Positions 23,949-33,049 of a DNA stretch of 64,000 nt are shown here, piece by piece. A program made the position numbers and the translations under genes. The stretch lies in NCBI RefSeq assembly GCF_900113635.1, contig NZ_FOQA01000001.1:620001-684000 (forward strand), in the 5' to 3' direction. Origin of the DNA: Tindallia magadiensis (lineage in GTDB: Bacteria > Bacillota > Clostridia > Peptostreptococcales > Tindalliaceae). The notes beneath the pieces were generated by a model, which searched no databases, was not told the origin of the DNA, and was given only the letters and a program-made list of their open reading frames with translations. How positions within the stretch are numbered: the stretch's first letter is position 1; every line of letters begins with the position of its first letter.

Positions 23949-26289
23949 TTTTTAACTCCCTTAACATAGCATGTTCCAATACTTCATCCATATGCTCAAC
24001 AAAAACAAATTCAATTTTCTTTTTAACATTGTCAGGAATTTCGTCCATATCTTTCTTGTTATCAACTGGTAACAAGACTTTAGTAATTCCTGCACGTTTT
24101 GCTGCCAGTACTTTTTCTTTTACCCCACCAATACTGAGCACTCTTCCTCTCAACGTAATTTCTCCTGTCATAGCAACATCCTTCCGGACCGGAACGCCCG
24201 TCAGGGAGGAGATAACTGCCGTTGCCATCGTTATACCAGCAGAAGGTCCATCCTTAGGTGTGCCACCTTCCGGAATATGGATATGAATATCTCTATTCGA
24301 GTGAAATTCCGGATCAATTTCCAGCTGATCAATACGTGAACGGATATAAGATATCCCAGCACGAGCTGATTCCTTCATAACATCACCTAGCTGACCGGTT
24401 AAAACTAGCTTTCCAGTTCCCTTCATAGGTGTCACTTCGATAGATATGGTATCTCCGCCAACTCTTGTCCAAGCAAGACCTCTGGCAATTCCAACTTCGT
24501 CCTTCTGAGACGCCATCTCATAATGAAACTGGGGTGTTCCCAAATATTTATTTAAATTGCTGGCGTTAATACGTACATACTGTACTTTTTCTTCAACAAC
24601 TCGCTTAACTACTTTTCTACAAATATTAGCAATTTGTCGTTCCAGATTACGAACCCCTGATTCTCTTGTATAGTTGTTGACAATATCCCTAAGGGCTTTT
24701 TCGGATATTTTCAAGTTTTCTTCCTTTAATCCATGATCTTTTATTTGTTTTGGAAGTAAATATTTTTCTGCAATACTCAGTTTTTCATCTTCTGTATAGC
24801 CTGGTATTCTAATTACTTCCATCCGATCAAGCAACGCTCTTGGAATAGTGTCTAATGTATTTGCCGTTGTGATGAACATCACCTTTGACAAATTAAAAGG
24901 CACCTCCATAAAATGATCGGTAAAATCATGATTCTGCTCCGGATCAAGCACTTCCAATAAAGCTGATGCAGGATCTCCCCGAAAATCACTTGCTAATTTA
25001 TCAATTTCATCTAACAAAAATACTGGATTCTTAGTATTTACTTGACGCATAGAGCTGATAATTCTTCCAGGAATTGCTCCAATATAGGTTCTACGGTGAC
25101 CACGAATTTCAGCTTCATCTCTCACACCACCCAAAGACATCCGAACAAATTTTCGATTCAATGCCCTTGCAATTGATTTCCCAATAGATGTCTTACCTAC
25201 TCCCGGAGGTCCAACCAGGCAGAGGATGGGTCCTTTCATCGATTTAGAAAGTTGTCTTATCGCTAAATATTCTAAAATTCTTTCTTTTACTTTTTCTAGT
25301 CCATGATGATCTTCTTCCAAAATAGCTGAAGATTTTTTTAAGTCCATTCGATCTTTCGTTTCTTTTTTCCAGGGAAGATTTAGCACCCAATCAATATAAT
25401 TTCTTATCACTCCGGTTTCTGCAGAAGATGCTGGCAGTTTCAGTAACCGGTCGATTTCTCGTTCTATTTTTTGGTGCAGTTCTTTTGACAGTTGTATTTT
25501 TTTTAATTGTTTCTTGTACTCTTCCACTTCTTCTAATACGCCTTCATCTTCGCCTAATTCCTTTTGAATAGCACGTAGCTGTTCTCTTAAATAGTATTCT
25601 TTCTGCACCTTATTAATTTGTTTTTTTACTCTGGTATTGATCTTTTTTTCAATTTCTAGTATTTCTATTTCTTCTAATAAAAATCGATAAAGAACTTCTA
25701 ATCGCTCTAAAGGATTAAAAGCCTCCAGCACTTCCTGCTTTTGATTGGGTTTTAATACCACATTCGCTGAGATAGTATCCGCAAGCCTACCAGGAATTTC
25801 AATCTCTGTAATAGTAATAAAAATCTCTGGCGATATTTTATTACTGGCTTCGATATATTTTTCGAAGGTATCTACAACACTGCGCATTAATGCTTCTGTC
25901 TCTGCATCAGGTTCTTTCTCGTCTTCATTCTCCTGCTCTTCCACTTCTACCATAAAATAAGGGATTTCCTGTACAAATTTTTTAACTCTCCCTCTTTTAA
26001 TTCCCTCTACCAATACACGAATATTGTCACCAGGAAGCTTCAACATTTGCTTTACTTTCGCAACGGTTCCCACTTCATACACATCATCAGCTGTTGGTGA
26101 GCTTGTTTCCGCTTCTTTCTGAGCAGAAAGAAAAATCATCTGATCTTCCACCATTGCTTCCTCAAGAGCATTGATAGATCTTTCGCGACCAACATCAAAA
26201 TGTAAAACCATATGTGGAAATACAGTTAATCCTCTCAATGGTATTAATGGAAGTGTTTTGTAATCTTTAACTGTTTTTTCTTCGTCCAT
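23938..26289 (-). CDS. lon: ATP-dependent protease LonA
   Basis: Cytoplasmic AAA+ serine protease that degrades misfolded and regulatory proteins. It has 783 residues: N-terminal substrate domain with LPLIPLRGLTVFPHMVLHFDVGR; a coiled coil (about 180-260); Walker A GPPGVGKTS near residue 355; Walker B VFLLDEIDK; and a C-terminal protease domain with catalytic Ser in KDGPSAGITM and Lys in GGVKEKVLAAKRAG. No frame break. It has its own promoter with a leader of about 130 nt. Confidence 0.97.
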   Translation of the reverse strand: MDEEKTVKDYKTLPLIPLRGLTVFPHMVLHFDVGRERSINALEEAMVEDQMIFLSAQKEAETSSPTADDVYEVGTVAKVKQMLKLPGDNIRVLVEGIKRGRVKKFVQEIPYFMVEVEEQENEDEKEPDAETEALMRSVVDTFEKYIEASNKISPEIFITITEIEIPGRLADTISANVVLKPNQKQEVLEAFNPLERLEVLYRFLLEEIEILEIEKKINTRVKKQINKVQKEYYLREQLRAIQKELGEDEGVLEEVEEYKKQLKKIQLSKELHQKIEREIDRLLKLPASSAETGVIRNYIDWVLNLPWKKETKDRMDLKKSSAILEEDHHGLEKVKERILEYLAIRQLSKSMKGPILCLVGPPGVGKTSIGKSIARALNRKFVRMSLGGVRDEAEIRGHRRTYIGAIPGRIISSMRQVNTKNPVFLLDEIDKLASDFRGDPASALLEVLDPEQNHDFTDHFMEVPFNLSKVMFITTANTLDTIPRALLDRMEVIRIPGYTEDEKLSIAEKYLLPKQIKDHGLKEENLKISEKALRDIVNNYTRESGVRNLERQIANICRKVVKRVVEEKVQYVRINASNLNKYLGTPQFHYEMASQKDEVGIARGLAWTRVGGDTISIEVTPMKGTGKLVLTGQLGDVMKESARAGISYIRSRIDQLEIDPEFHSNRDIHIHIPEGGTPKDGPSAGITMATAVISSLTGVPVRKDVAMTGEITLRGRVLSIGGVKEKVLAAKRAGITKVLLPVDNKKDMDEIPDNVKKKIEFVFVEHMDEVLEHAMLRELKNEN

Positions 26290-26425
26290 ATTATCATCTC
26301 CTTTAAATGCATCTGTTCCTTTAAATATATTTCAACAAAGTCTGGTTTTTAAATTGTTGCCACGCCTCGTATAGATATCTACCCATTTTTCTGCTAAAAT
26401 ACTATTATGTAGTAAAACAAAGTTT

Positions 26426-26454
26426 ATTATACCTTTTCCTGCCTTTAGTTGCAA
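26426..26454 (-). promoter_or_regulatory. Promoter of lon
   Basis: TTGCAA at 26449-26454, a 17-base spacer and TATAAT at 26426-26431 on the minus strand, about 137 bases before the lon start. I saw no CIRCE or CtsR repeat next to it. Confidence 0.7.
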
Positions 26455-26529
26455 GAATATCATGACTTGTTCCAAAACCTTATCTAGCAACATTGTATAC
26501 ATAACATTCATTTCACAGGAGGTTGCATC

Positions 26530-27078
26530 ATGAATCCAAGCCTTTGGAAACTTTTTAGCATTTTTTTTCGTGTAGGCGCTTTTACCTTTGGTGGTGGTTA
26601 TGCAATGGTTCCTATCATTCAAAAGGAATTGGTGGAGAAATCCAAAATTCTTACGAATGATGATTTCATCGATATTTTAGGTGTTTGCCAAAGTATGCCA
26701 GGAGCGATTGCTACCAATGTCTCAGCTTATGCAGGGTATAAAATTGCACGGTACAAAGGTGCTCTTGCTTGCATCCTCGGTACCATCAGTCCCTCCGTCA
26801 TTGTTATTCTTTTTATTGCACGGTTTTATCAGCAAATCGTTGGCATGGACTCAATACAGTTGTTTTTCCTAGGTGTCAGGCCTGCCATAGTTGCTTTATT
26901 ATTTGTATCCCTGCTTAAATTATTACCATCAGTCCCCAAGACTGGTTTTTCGGCTTTTATCATCATTTTTGCTATCATAGCCCTTCATTGGTTGGAAATA
27001 CATCCCATTATTGTCATTATATCTTGCATGATCGCTGGACTTGTTAGCGAAAAAAGAAAGGAGTCATCATTATCATGA
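26530..27078 (+). CDS. Chromate transporter family protein, short-chain (CHR domain) subunit 1
   Basis: A 182-residue membrane protein with one CHR domain. The signature FRVGAFTFGGGYAMVPIIQKELVEK is near residues 11-35, followed by four to five hydrophobic segments and SPSVIVILFI. GGAGG precedes the ATG. Its stop overlaps the next start (ATGA). Two half-size CHR proteins encoded together act as a pair in characterised systems that export chromate. In anaerobes the physiological anion may differ. Confidence 0.9.
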   Translation: MNPSLWKLFSIFFRVGAFTFGGGYAMVPIIQKELVEKSKILTNDDFIDILGVCQSMPGAIATNVSAYAGYKIARYKGALACILGTISPSVIVILFIARFYQQIVGMDSIQLFFLGVRPAIVALLFVSLLKLLPSVPKTGFSAFIIIFAIIALHWLEIHPIIVIISCMIAGLVSEKRKESSLS

Positions 27079-27593
27079 TTTACTTTCAGTTGATGTTTGT
27101 TTTTATGCGTATTGGTGTGTTTACCTTTGGTGGCGGTTATGCCATGCTTCCGTTGATTCAGCGGGAAGTCGTCCGAAATCAAGAATGGATTACTTCCTCA
27201 GTTCTAGTAGATATGATTGCCATCTCACAAATGTCACCAGGGCCAATAGCCGTTAATCTTGCCACGTTTATTGGTTACACCCAAGCTGGAGTATTAGGTG
27301 GATTATTAGCCACTTTTGGCGTTGTCTCTTTAACTTCTGTGCTGGTACTTGTTGCTGCAAGAGTGTTAATTAAAAATCCAGACCACTTTTTAGTAAAAGG
27401 TTTTTTTAAAGGAATACGGCCAGCTGTTATTTCTTTTGTCATGGCGGCGATCCTTTCTTTGTATAATGTGTCTGTTCCCGACATGAAGTCGAGCGGGATT
27501 ATGATCGGAGCTTTCCTCGTATTTTGGAAGCTCAAAATACATCCTGTGCCCATTATTCTTTGTTCTGGGATGATTGCCGTATTTATTTTTTGA
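27075..27593 (+). CDS. Chromate transporter family protein, short-chain (CHR domain) subunit 2
   Basis: A 172-residue membrane protein homologous to the gene before it, beginning FMRIGVFTFGGGYAMLPLIQREVV and continuing AISQMSPGPIAVNLATFIGY. The ATGA overlap suggests obligate co-translation of the two halves. No chromate-sensing regulator is adjacent. Confidence 0.9.
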   Translation: MIYFQLMFVFMRIGVFTFGGGYAMLPLIQREVVRNQEWITSSVLVDMIAISQMSPGPIAVNLATFIGYTQAGVLGGLLATFGVVSLTSVLVLVAARVLIKNPDHFLVKGFFKGIRPAVISFVMAAILSLYNVSVPDMKSSGIMIGAFLVFWKLKIHPVPIILCSGMIAVFIF

Positions 27594-27636
27594 CCTAGTA
27601 TTAATGTGGTTCATCATAGAAAGGAGCTACCCATCA

Positions 27637-27903
27637 ATGAAAGTGAAAACGGAGTATCAAGGTTATGTGATCGAGTTTAACCGTTCTCTTTCCGAATTAA
27701 CACTACGTCTTGATGGTGAAATACGAGATCGAAAAAAAGGTAATTTGCGTAATCATAAAATAGATATCACTTTGGAAACCATCGTTCCAAAAGGAAATTA
27801 TCAGGGATCCCTCATAACCGCTAAGTTAGTGCTTGGTTTATTGACAGATACTGTCTTTATCTATTTTGATCATCAGCTCATTTCTCAAAAAAAAATTCTT
27901 TAG
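27637..27903 (+). CDS. Small hypothetical protein
   Basis: An 88-residue soluble protein that I do not recognise. The ATG at 27637 follows AAAGGAG by about 10 bases; an upstream in-frame start at 27574 lies inside the CHR gene. It looks beta-strand rich (VKTEYQGYVIEFN, LTLRLDGEIRD, IDITLETIVPKG) and has no cysteines. It lies 43 bases after the second CHR gene and before a terminator, so it is probably the third cistron. Confidence 0.6.
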   Translation: MKVKTEYQGYVIEFNRSLSELTLRLDGEIRDRKKGNLRNHKIDITLETIVPKGNYQGSLITAKLVLGLLTDTVFIYFDHQLISQKKIL

Positions 27904-27910
27904 TCCCATT

Positions 27911-27968
27911 GAAAAAAGGCTTCTTTTTTATTAGTAAAGTCTTTTACTAACACGAAAGCCTTTTTTTC
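27911..27968. terminator. Bidirectional terminator, two-level hairpin
   Basis: Outer stem of AAAAAAGGCTT with AAAGCCTTTTTTT and an inner TTAGTAAA/TTTACTAA hairpin. It ends in T runs on both strands between convergent transcripts. Confidence 0.8.
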
Positions 27969-27978
27969 ATTCTGCTCT

Positions 27979-28431
27979 TTATTCCCAACAAAAATGAATT
28001 AGTTCTTCTACTTCTTTCTCCGTACTAATTAATCTTACCTCTTCTAACCGTAAACATTCAATCGCTTTTTCCAGTTGATCTACTCGAAAAATAACCAAAG
28101 CCTTTCTTGGTTTCGAACCCATAAAAGCATACATATATTCAATATTCACCTGATTGTTTTCTAAAATTTCTAGAACTTTATTCAGACCACCTGGAGTGTC
28201 CTCCATTTCTACCGCTAAAACTTCCGTTATTTTAACAGCAAAATGGTTTTTTTTCAGAATATCTACCGCGTCTCCCGGCTTGTCAACAATAATCCTTAAA
28301 ACACCAAAGTCAGCGGTATCTGCCAATGTTAATGCTCTCATATTTATCTTAGAGTCTGCCAAAACCTGTGTTGCTGCTTTTAGTCTCCCCGGCGAGTTTT
28401 CTAAAAATACGGATAGTTGTTTTATCACCAT
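27979..28431 (-). CDS. ACT-domain protein, partner of phenylacetate-CoA ligase
   Basis: A 150-residue protein of two tandem ACT domains: KQLSVFLENSPGRLKAATQVLADSKIN near residue 4 and EVLAVEMEDTPGGLNKVLEILENNQVN near residue 75. ACT domains bind amino acids and regulate partners. ATG at 28431 follows AGGAGG by 7 bases. It lies 56 bases downstream of paaK, an arrangement I know from many anaerobes. With a Phe-type T-box ahead of the pair, an aromatic amino acid is the most likely ligand, but that is inference. Confidence 0.88.
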   Translation of the reverse strand: MVIKQLSVFLENSPGRLKAATQVLADSKINMRALTLADTADFGVLRIIVDKPGDAVDILKKNHFAVKITEVLAVEMEDTPGGLNKVLEILENNQVNIEYMYAFMGSKPRKALVIFRVDQLEKAIECLRLEEVRLISTEKEVEELIHFCWE

Positions 28432-28487
28432 ACTATCGCCTCCTCTTCTCATTATGATTACTTAGCATTATATCATATTTTTCTCTT

Positions 28488-29786
28488 TTATTGACCTCGT
28501 CGGTCAATTACCCTTTTTGCTTTCCCTTCACTTCTTGGAATGGTTTTTGGCTCTACCAGCTTTATTTTTACTGATATACCTAAAACAGATTCAATATTGT
28601 TTCTGATTTTGTTGGATAGTTCCTCTAAGGATCTGACTTCATCAAATAAAATAGATTCAGAGATTTCTACTTGTACTTCCAGCATATCTAACTGTCCCTG
28701 CCGGTAAACAACCAACTGATAATGTGGTTCTACTTCACCCATTTGAAGTAGTGCATGTTCTATTTGAGAAGGAAAGACATTGACTCCTCTAATAATCAAC
28801 ATATCATCACTACGACCTTCAATACGTCCAATTCTTCTAAAACTTCGCCCACATGTACATGATCCTGGTAAGATGCGAGTAATGTCACCCGTTCGATAGC
28901 GAATAATCGGTAATGCTTCTTTTGTTAACGAAGTAAACACTAACTCTCCTTTTTCACCTTCAGGAAGCACTTCTCCCGTATCCGGATCAATAATTTCCAT
29001 GAAAAAATGATCTTCCATTACATGAAGTCCATTCTGCTCCTGACATTCTACAGCCACACCCGGTCCAATTATTTCGCTTAGTCCATAGATATCGATGGCT
29101 TTCAAGTTAAGTCGTTGTTCAATTTCTTTTCTCATATTCTCTGACCAAGGCTCTGCTCCAAAAATACCTACTTTTAACTTTAAGTCTTTCAGGTTAATAC
29201 CATTTTCTTCAATAGACTCTGCTAAATACAAAGCATAGGAAGGCGTACACGTAATCGCTGTGCTTCCATAATCCTTCATAATCATAAGCTGCCTGCTTGT
29301 ATTTCCTCCAGAAATTGGTATAATAGACGCTCCTATTTTCTCTGCCCCGTAATGGATCCCTAGCCCTCCAGTAAACAGCCCATAACCATAAGCATTTTGA
29401 ATAACATCCTGACGTTGTATTCCTGCACTCACTAAAGATCTTGCCATTAACTCAGACCAAGTATTAATGTCTTTTCTGGTATATCCAACAACCGTTGGTT
29501 TTCCCGTTGTTCCTGAGGATGAATGAATACGCACAACCTCCTGCATGGCCACAGCAAACATATCATAGGGATAGTTATCTCTTAAATCCTGTTTTTTGCA
29601 AAAGGGTAGTTTTTGCAAATCTTTTTCATCTCTCATTTCATAAGGTTCAATTCCAATTGCCTGAAACACTCTTCTGTAATGAGGGACATTATGAAAAGCT
29701 GTTTCTACTGTTTTTATCAGCCTTTTTTTCTGCAAGCTTTCCAGCTCATCTCTCGACATACATTCTTTCTGATCGTTCCAATACAT
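28488..29786 (-). CDS. paaK: Phenylacetate-CoA ligase
   Basis: An AMP-forming aryl-CoA ligase that activates phenylacetate or related aryl acids with ATP and CoA in the cytoplasm. It has 432 residues: P-loop [16 protein letters not shown] near residue 92; A5 motif [45 protein letters not shown]; and the C-terminal lid ending [14 protein letters not shown] with the catalytic Lys. The ATG at 29786 is 8 bases after AGGAGG. It is preceded by a full T-box leader with a Phe specifier. In amino-acid fermenters this ligase acts on products of aromatic keto acid metabolism. Confidence 0.93.
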   Translation of the reverse strand: MYWNDQKECMSRDELESLQKKRLIKTVETAFHNVPHYRRVFQAIGIEPYEMRDEKDLQKLPFCKKQDLRDNYPYDMFAVAMQEVVRIHSSSGTTGKPTVVGYTRKDINTWSELMARSLVSAGIQRQDVIQNAYGYGLFTGGLGIHYGAEKIGASIIPISGGNTSRQLMIMKDYGSTAITCTPSYALYLAESIEENGINLKDLKLKVGIFGAEPWSENMRKEIEQRLNLKAIDIYGLSEIIGPGVAVECQEQNGLHVMEDHFFMEIIDPDTGEVLPEGEKGELVFTSLTKEALPIIRYRTGDITRILPGSCTCGRSFRRIGRIEGRSDDMLIIRGVNVFPSQIEHALLQMGEVEPHYQLVVYRQGQLDMLEVQVEISESILFDEVRSLEELSNKIRNNIESVLGISVKIKLVEPKTIPRSEGKAKRVIDRRGQ

Positions 29787-29870
29787 ATGCATCTCCTCCT
29801 TTGTTTTTTATCCGATGATTAACATCACTAAGATTCCTGTTTAAAGTGTCTTTTCCGCCGGTTGCCAAAA

Positions 29871-30170
29871 ACAAAAATAAACCTTCCTCCTATAAGGGAC
29901 GAAAGGTTTTCCGCGTTACCACCCAATTTGACCATTGAAAAATGATCCACTTCTATTGAATACGGGAATTATGATTCCGATATTCTCACCCGATAACGGG
30001 GGCTCCGCTCAAACTTACTGTTATTTCAGTTTGAATGCTCCAGAGAGAACTTCAATAAAATCTTTTGCAGGAATGCTTCCAGTCGATGACATTCCTTCCC
30101 TGTGCAATACCTTTTATCTACTTTTCTCTATCATCACATTTAGTGTATTTTCAGAATGTTAATTGATTTA
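29871..30170 (-). ncRNA. T-box riboswitch, Phe specifier, upstream of paaK
   Basis: On the minus strand the leader carries GATAGAGAAAAGTAGAT (stem I base and AGTA motif) and an apical GGAATG...CATTCC stem. The specifier bulge GAAG-TTC puts TTC at 30047-30049, one base before the closing CTCT. The T-box motif GGGTGGTAACGCGG lies at 29911-29924, and a terminator hairpin (AAACC...GGTTT, 29879-29909) ends in a T-rich tract. GAAGTTC is identical in the pheS leader, supporting Phe. UGGU in the T-box pairs with discriminator A, as expected for tRNA-Phe. One base differs from the usual NACCGCG. Confidence 0.88.
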
Positions 30171-30176
30171 TAACAA

Positions 30177-30205
30177 ATTATACACTTCTATCCAGCCGGT
30201 GTCAA
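30177..30205 (-). promoter_or_regulatory. Promoter of the paaK T-box transcript
   Basis: Consensus TTGACA at 30200-30205, a 17-base spacer and consensus TATAAT at 30177-30182, minus strand. It implies high basal transcription, with control left to the T-box. Confidence 0.85.
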
Positions 30206-30293
30206 TCATATCCTTTCTCTTCTTTTAAGACGCGTCTTTTATGGGTATCACTTTGTAAAGGAGATTTTATTTACAATGTTTGGAGGTTATTCA

Positions 30294-30455
30294 ATGAACT
30301 CTCACAAAAGAAAATGGCTTACCATTATCATGATATCAACAGCTGTGATTTGGAGTGCATTAGTAACTGGATTTTTTGAAGATGTAGAAATCTTAATTCT
30401 TCCTGCCTTAATTGTGATCTGGTTATTTATCATTCTGCAGTGGACAAGACGTTAA
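30294..30455 (+). CDS. Small two-segment membrane protein
   Basis: A 53-residue frame with ATG at 30294 and GGAGG 7 bases upstream. It begins MNSHKRKW, then has hydrophobic helices at about residues 9-26 and 32-48, and ends QWTRR. It has no known motif. Its last 33 bases overlap the 3' end of the convergent nagZ gene. A 12-bp palindrome AAGACGCGTCTT at 30227-30238 lies upstream. I cannot assign a function. Confidence 0.6.
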   Translation: MNSHKRKWLTIIMISTAVIWSALVTGFFEDVEILILPALIVIWLFIILQWTRR

Positions 30456-31706
30456 TCCAAAAGATGCTTTCAGCTCTAGAATCCTAAGAACCGCCTCATC
30501 TAATCTTTCTTCCTTTAGTCTCCCCTCCCTTACAGCTTCTATCATTTCCTTATGAACCTTTTCTGGTTCCGGTGGCATCAAGAGCATATCGACACCCGCA
30601 TCAAGAGCTTTTATCGCCGCTTGCGAGCTATCCCAGGATTCTGTAATAGCAGCCATATCCAGAGCATCTGTGATTACCACTCCACGAAAGCCCATTTCCT
30701 GACGCAAAAGACCTTCAATAATCTCTTTTGAAAGGGTTGCCGGATAATGTTCATCATAGGCAGGAACCATTATATGTGCCGTCATAATAGCAGGAAGGTC
30801 TTCGGCAATTCCTTTTTGGAAAGGTATTAATTCTACGTTGTGCATTCGTTCTTTGGTATGAGGAAGCACCACCTGCTGAAAATGTGTATCTTCAGAAGTG
30901 TCTCCATGACCTGGAAAATGTTTTAAAACAGGTATCACGCCTGTTTCAATCATACCTAAGGCTTGAGCCGTTGCCATTTCACCTACTTTATATGGATCCG
31001 AACTAAAGGACCGATCACCAATGACAGGATTTTGAGGATTACTATCTACATCAGCTACTGGTGCCATATTCATGTTAAAACCTAACTCTTTCATGCGACT
31101 CCCTAATTGTTGACCCGTTCCCTGTATAAAGCCTATCTCTTTTTCTTGTCCCAAATATCGATTAGCAGGCAGTGTCGGAAAGTCCATATTTTTCCCAGTG
31201 AGTCGTGAGACGCGACCCCCTTCTTCATCAACAGCTATAAACATTGGAATTTTTGCCGATAATTGCAAATCTTGGATAAAAATCTTTACCTGCTCTTCTT
31301 CTTCAATATTTTCAGAAAACAAAATAACGCCACCCGGTTTTATGGTGGTTATTATCTTTTCAAGTTCTTTATTCATATGCGTAACAGGTCTTCTTTCTGA
31401 GTCATTTCTAAAGGCTAACATCAGCACCTGCCCAGCTTTTTCTTCCAAAGTCATACTTTCTACTATTCCCTCTTTTGTTTCCTGTATTTCTTGATAATGT
31501 TCATTATATTCGTCTTTTTTTTCTTCTACCGATGCTTTCGGAAGATCCGTTTCCGTTTTTTGATGATCCTTTTCTTCGTTCGAATCCAGCGTATTTTTAC
31601 TACACCCTGATAAGAATATAAGTAACAGCATACAACACAAAATGGATATGACATATCTGTTTTTTTTACGACCTCTTTTAATATTGATCATCTTTGGTTG
31701 TGTCAA
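30423..31706 (-). CDS. nagZ: Beta-N-acetylhexosaminidase lipoprotein, glycoside hydrolase family 3
   Basis: Removes N-acetylglucosamine from cell-wall muropeptides. It has 427 residues, with a TTG start at 31706 placed 7 bases after GGAGGG. The signal peptide ends in a lipobox LSGC near residue 35, so it is extracellular and membrane-anchored as in Bacillus. A spacer of about 35 polar residues follows, then the GH3 barrel with DEEGGRVSRL, the NagZ-type His/Asp loop KHFPGHGDTSEDTH and nucleophile Asp in VVITDALDM. It lies downstream of tyrS behind a terminator-like hairpin. Confidence 0.92.
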   Translation of the reverse strand: MTQPKMINIKRGRKKNRYVISILCCMLLLIFLSGCSKNTLDSNEEKDHQKTETDLPKASVEEKKDEYNEHYQEIQETKEGIVESMTLEEKAGQVLMLAFRNDSERRPVTHMNKELEKIITTIKPGGVILFSENIEEEEQVKIFIQDLQLSAKIPMFIAVDEEGGRVSRLTGKNMDFPTLPANRYLGQEKEIGFIQGTGQQLGSRMKELGFNMNMAPVADVDSNPQNPVIGDRSFSSDPYKVGEMATAQALGMIETGVIPVLKHFPGHGDTSEDTHFQQVVLPHTKERMHNVELIPFQKGIAEDLPAIMTAHIMVPAYDEHYPATLSKEIIEGLLRQEMGFRGVVITDALDMAAITESWDSSQAAIKALDAGVDMLLMPPEPEKVHKEMIEAVREGRLKEERLDEAVLRILELKASFGLTSCPLQNDK

Positions 31707-31736
31707 TAGATTACCCTCCCACCACAGTTGGATGAC

Positions 31737-31775
31737 AAAACAGCCCCCTCAAAGCATAAGCTTATCAGGGACTGT
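31737..31775 (-). terminator. Probable terminator of tyrS
   Basis: An imperfect long hairpin ACAG-CCC...GGG-CTGT centred on ATAAGCTTAT (31756-31765), followed by four T on the minus strand. Confidence 0.55.
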
Positions 31776-31798
31776 AATTACTTTAGAACATTATGATA

Positions 31799-33022
31799 TT
31801 ACTTGACAAGAATCCGATGATAGGTTTTTTTGCCTTTTTTTATCATTAGTGACTTTTCGAGAAAAGAATTTTCTGTAATCCTATGATCGATATCTGTTAT
31901 TTTTTCATCCTGAAGAGTGATGCCTCCTTGTTGCACCAGCCTTCTCCCTTCAGAACGTGATGATACAATCTTTGCTTCGACTAAAAGCGTCAAAATATCT
32001 TTTCCTTCTTTGAAATCGGCTATTTCATATTCTGTTGTGGGTACATTTTCTGCGAGTCTTCCAGAAAAAACGTTTTTGGCTGCTTCTTCTGCTGTTTTCG
32101 CTGCTTCTTCACCATGTACAATTTTTGTTGCTTCAAAAGCAAGTATTTCTTTTGCTCTATTTAAAGCCGCACCTTCCACCTCACATAGTTGATTAATTTC
32201 ATCCAACGGCAAGAAGGTTAACAGTTTAAGGGTTTTTTCCACATCCCTGTCATCGACATTTCGAAGATACTGATAAAATTCGTAAGGAGAAGTTTTATTC
32301 GGATCAAGCCAAAGAGCTCCTGATTCCGTTTTACCCATTTTGATTCCTTCACTGGTGGTTAACAATTGAAAGGTTAATGCATATGAACTGCTGCTTTCTA
32401 CTTTACGGATCAGTTCATATCCCGCCAGTATATTAGACCATTGATCATCCCCGCCCATTTGGAGCTGGCAGTCATATCTTCGATAAAGCTCTAGAAAGTC
32501 ATACGCCTGCATAATCATGTAATTAAACTCTAAAAAAGTAAGGCCCTGTTCCAGCCTTGCTTTATAGCATTCGGCTGAAAGCATTCGGTTGACAGAAAAA
32601 TGTCTGCCTACTTTTCTCAAAAAATCAACATAGTTTAGATCCATTAACCACTCTGCATTATCAACCAAAACAGCTTTTCCTGGAGAGAAATCAAGAAATT
32701 TTTCAAATTGTTCTTTAAACCTTTGAGCGTTGTGCTGAATTTGATCTGCTGTAAGCATTTTTCTCATATCTGTTTTTCCGGAAGGATCTCCCACCATCGT
32801 GGTTCCTCCACCAAGTAAAACAACCGGTTTATGCCCTGCATTTTGCATATGCATCATTGCCATAATTTGAACATAATGACCAAGATGCAAACTTTCTGCC
32901 GTTGCATCAAAGCCTATATAAAAAGTAATAGGGTCTTTTTCCATTCTATCACGAAGGTCTTCTTCGTGAGTAACCTGGGCTATATACCCCCGCTCTTTAA
33001 GCACATCAAACACATTAGACAT
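31799..33022 (-). CDS. tyrS: Tyrosyl-tRNA synthetase
   Basis: Class I synthetase charging tRNA-Tyr. It has 407 residues from ATG at 33022. It carries [18 protein letters not shown] (HIGH motif as HLGH) near residue 33, the Tyr-binding MGGDDQW region and the KMSKS equivalent KMGKT. A C-terminal S4 RNA-binding domain spans about 340-405 ([18 protein letters not shown]). The HLGH/KMGKT form marks the TyrZ-like group rather than TyrS with KFGKS. No T-box precedes it; it follows zapA closely. Confidence 0.95.
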   Translation of the reverse strand: MSNVFDVLKERGYIAQVTHEEDLRDRMEKDPITFYIGFDATAESLHLGHYVQIMAMMHMQNAGHKPVVLLGGGTTMVGDPSGKTDMRKMLTADQIQHNAQRFKEQFEKFLDFSPGKAVLVDNAEWLMDLNYVDFLRKVGRHFSVNRMLSAECYKARLEQGLTFLEFNYMIMQAYDFLELYRRYDCQLQMGGDDQWSNILAGYELIRKVESSSSYALTFQLLTTSEGIKMGKTESGALWLDPNKTSPYEFYQYLRNVDDRDVEKTLKLLTFLPLDEINQLCEVEGAALNRAKEILAFEATKIVHGEEAAKTAEEAAKNVFSGRLAENVPTTEYEIADFKEGKDILTLLVEAKIVSSRSEGRRLVQQGGITLQDEKITDIDHRITENSFLEKSLMIKKGKKTYHRILVK

Positions 33023-33049
33023 TTCCTTTTTTGCCTCCCTTAGCAATTA

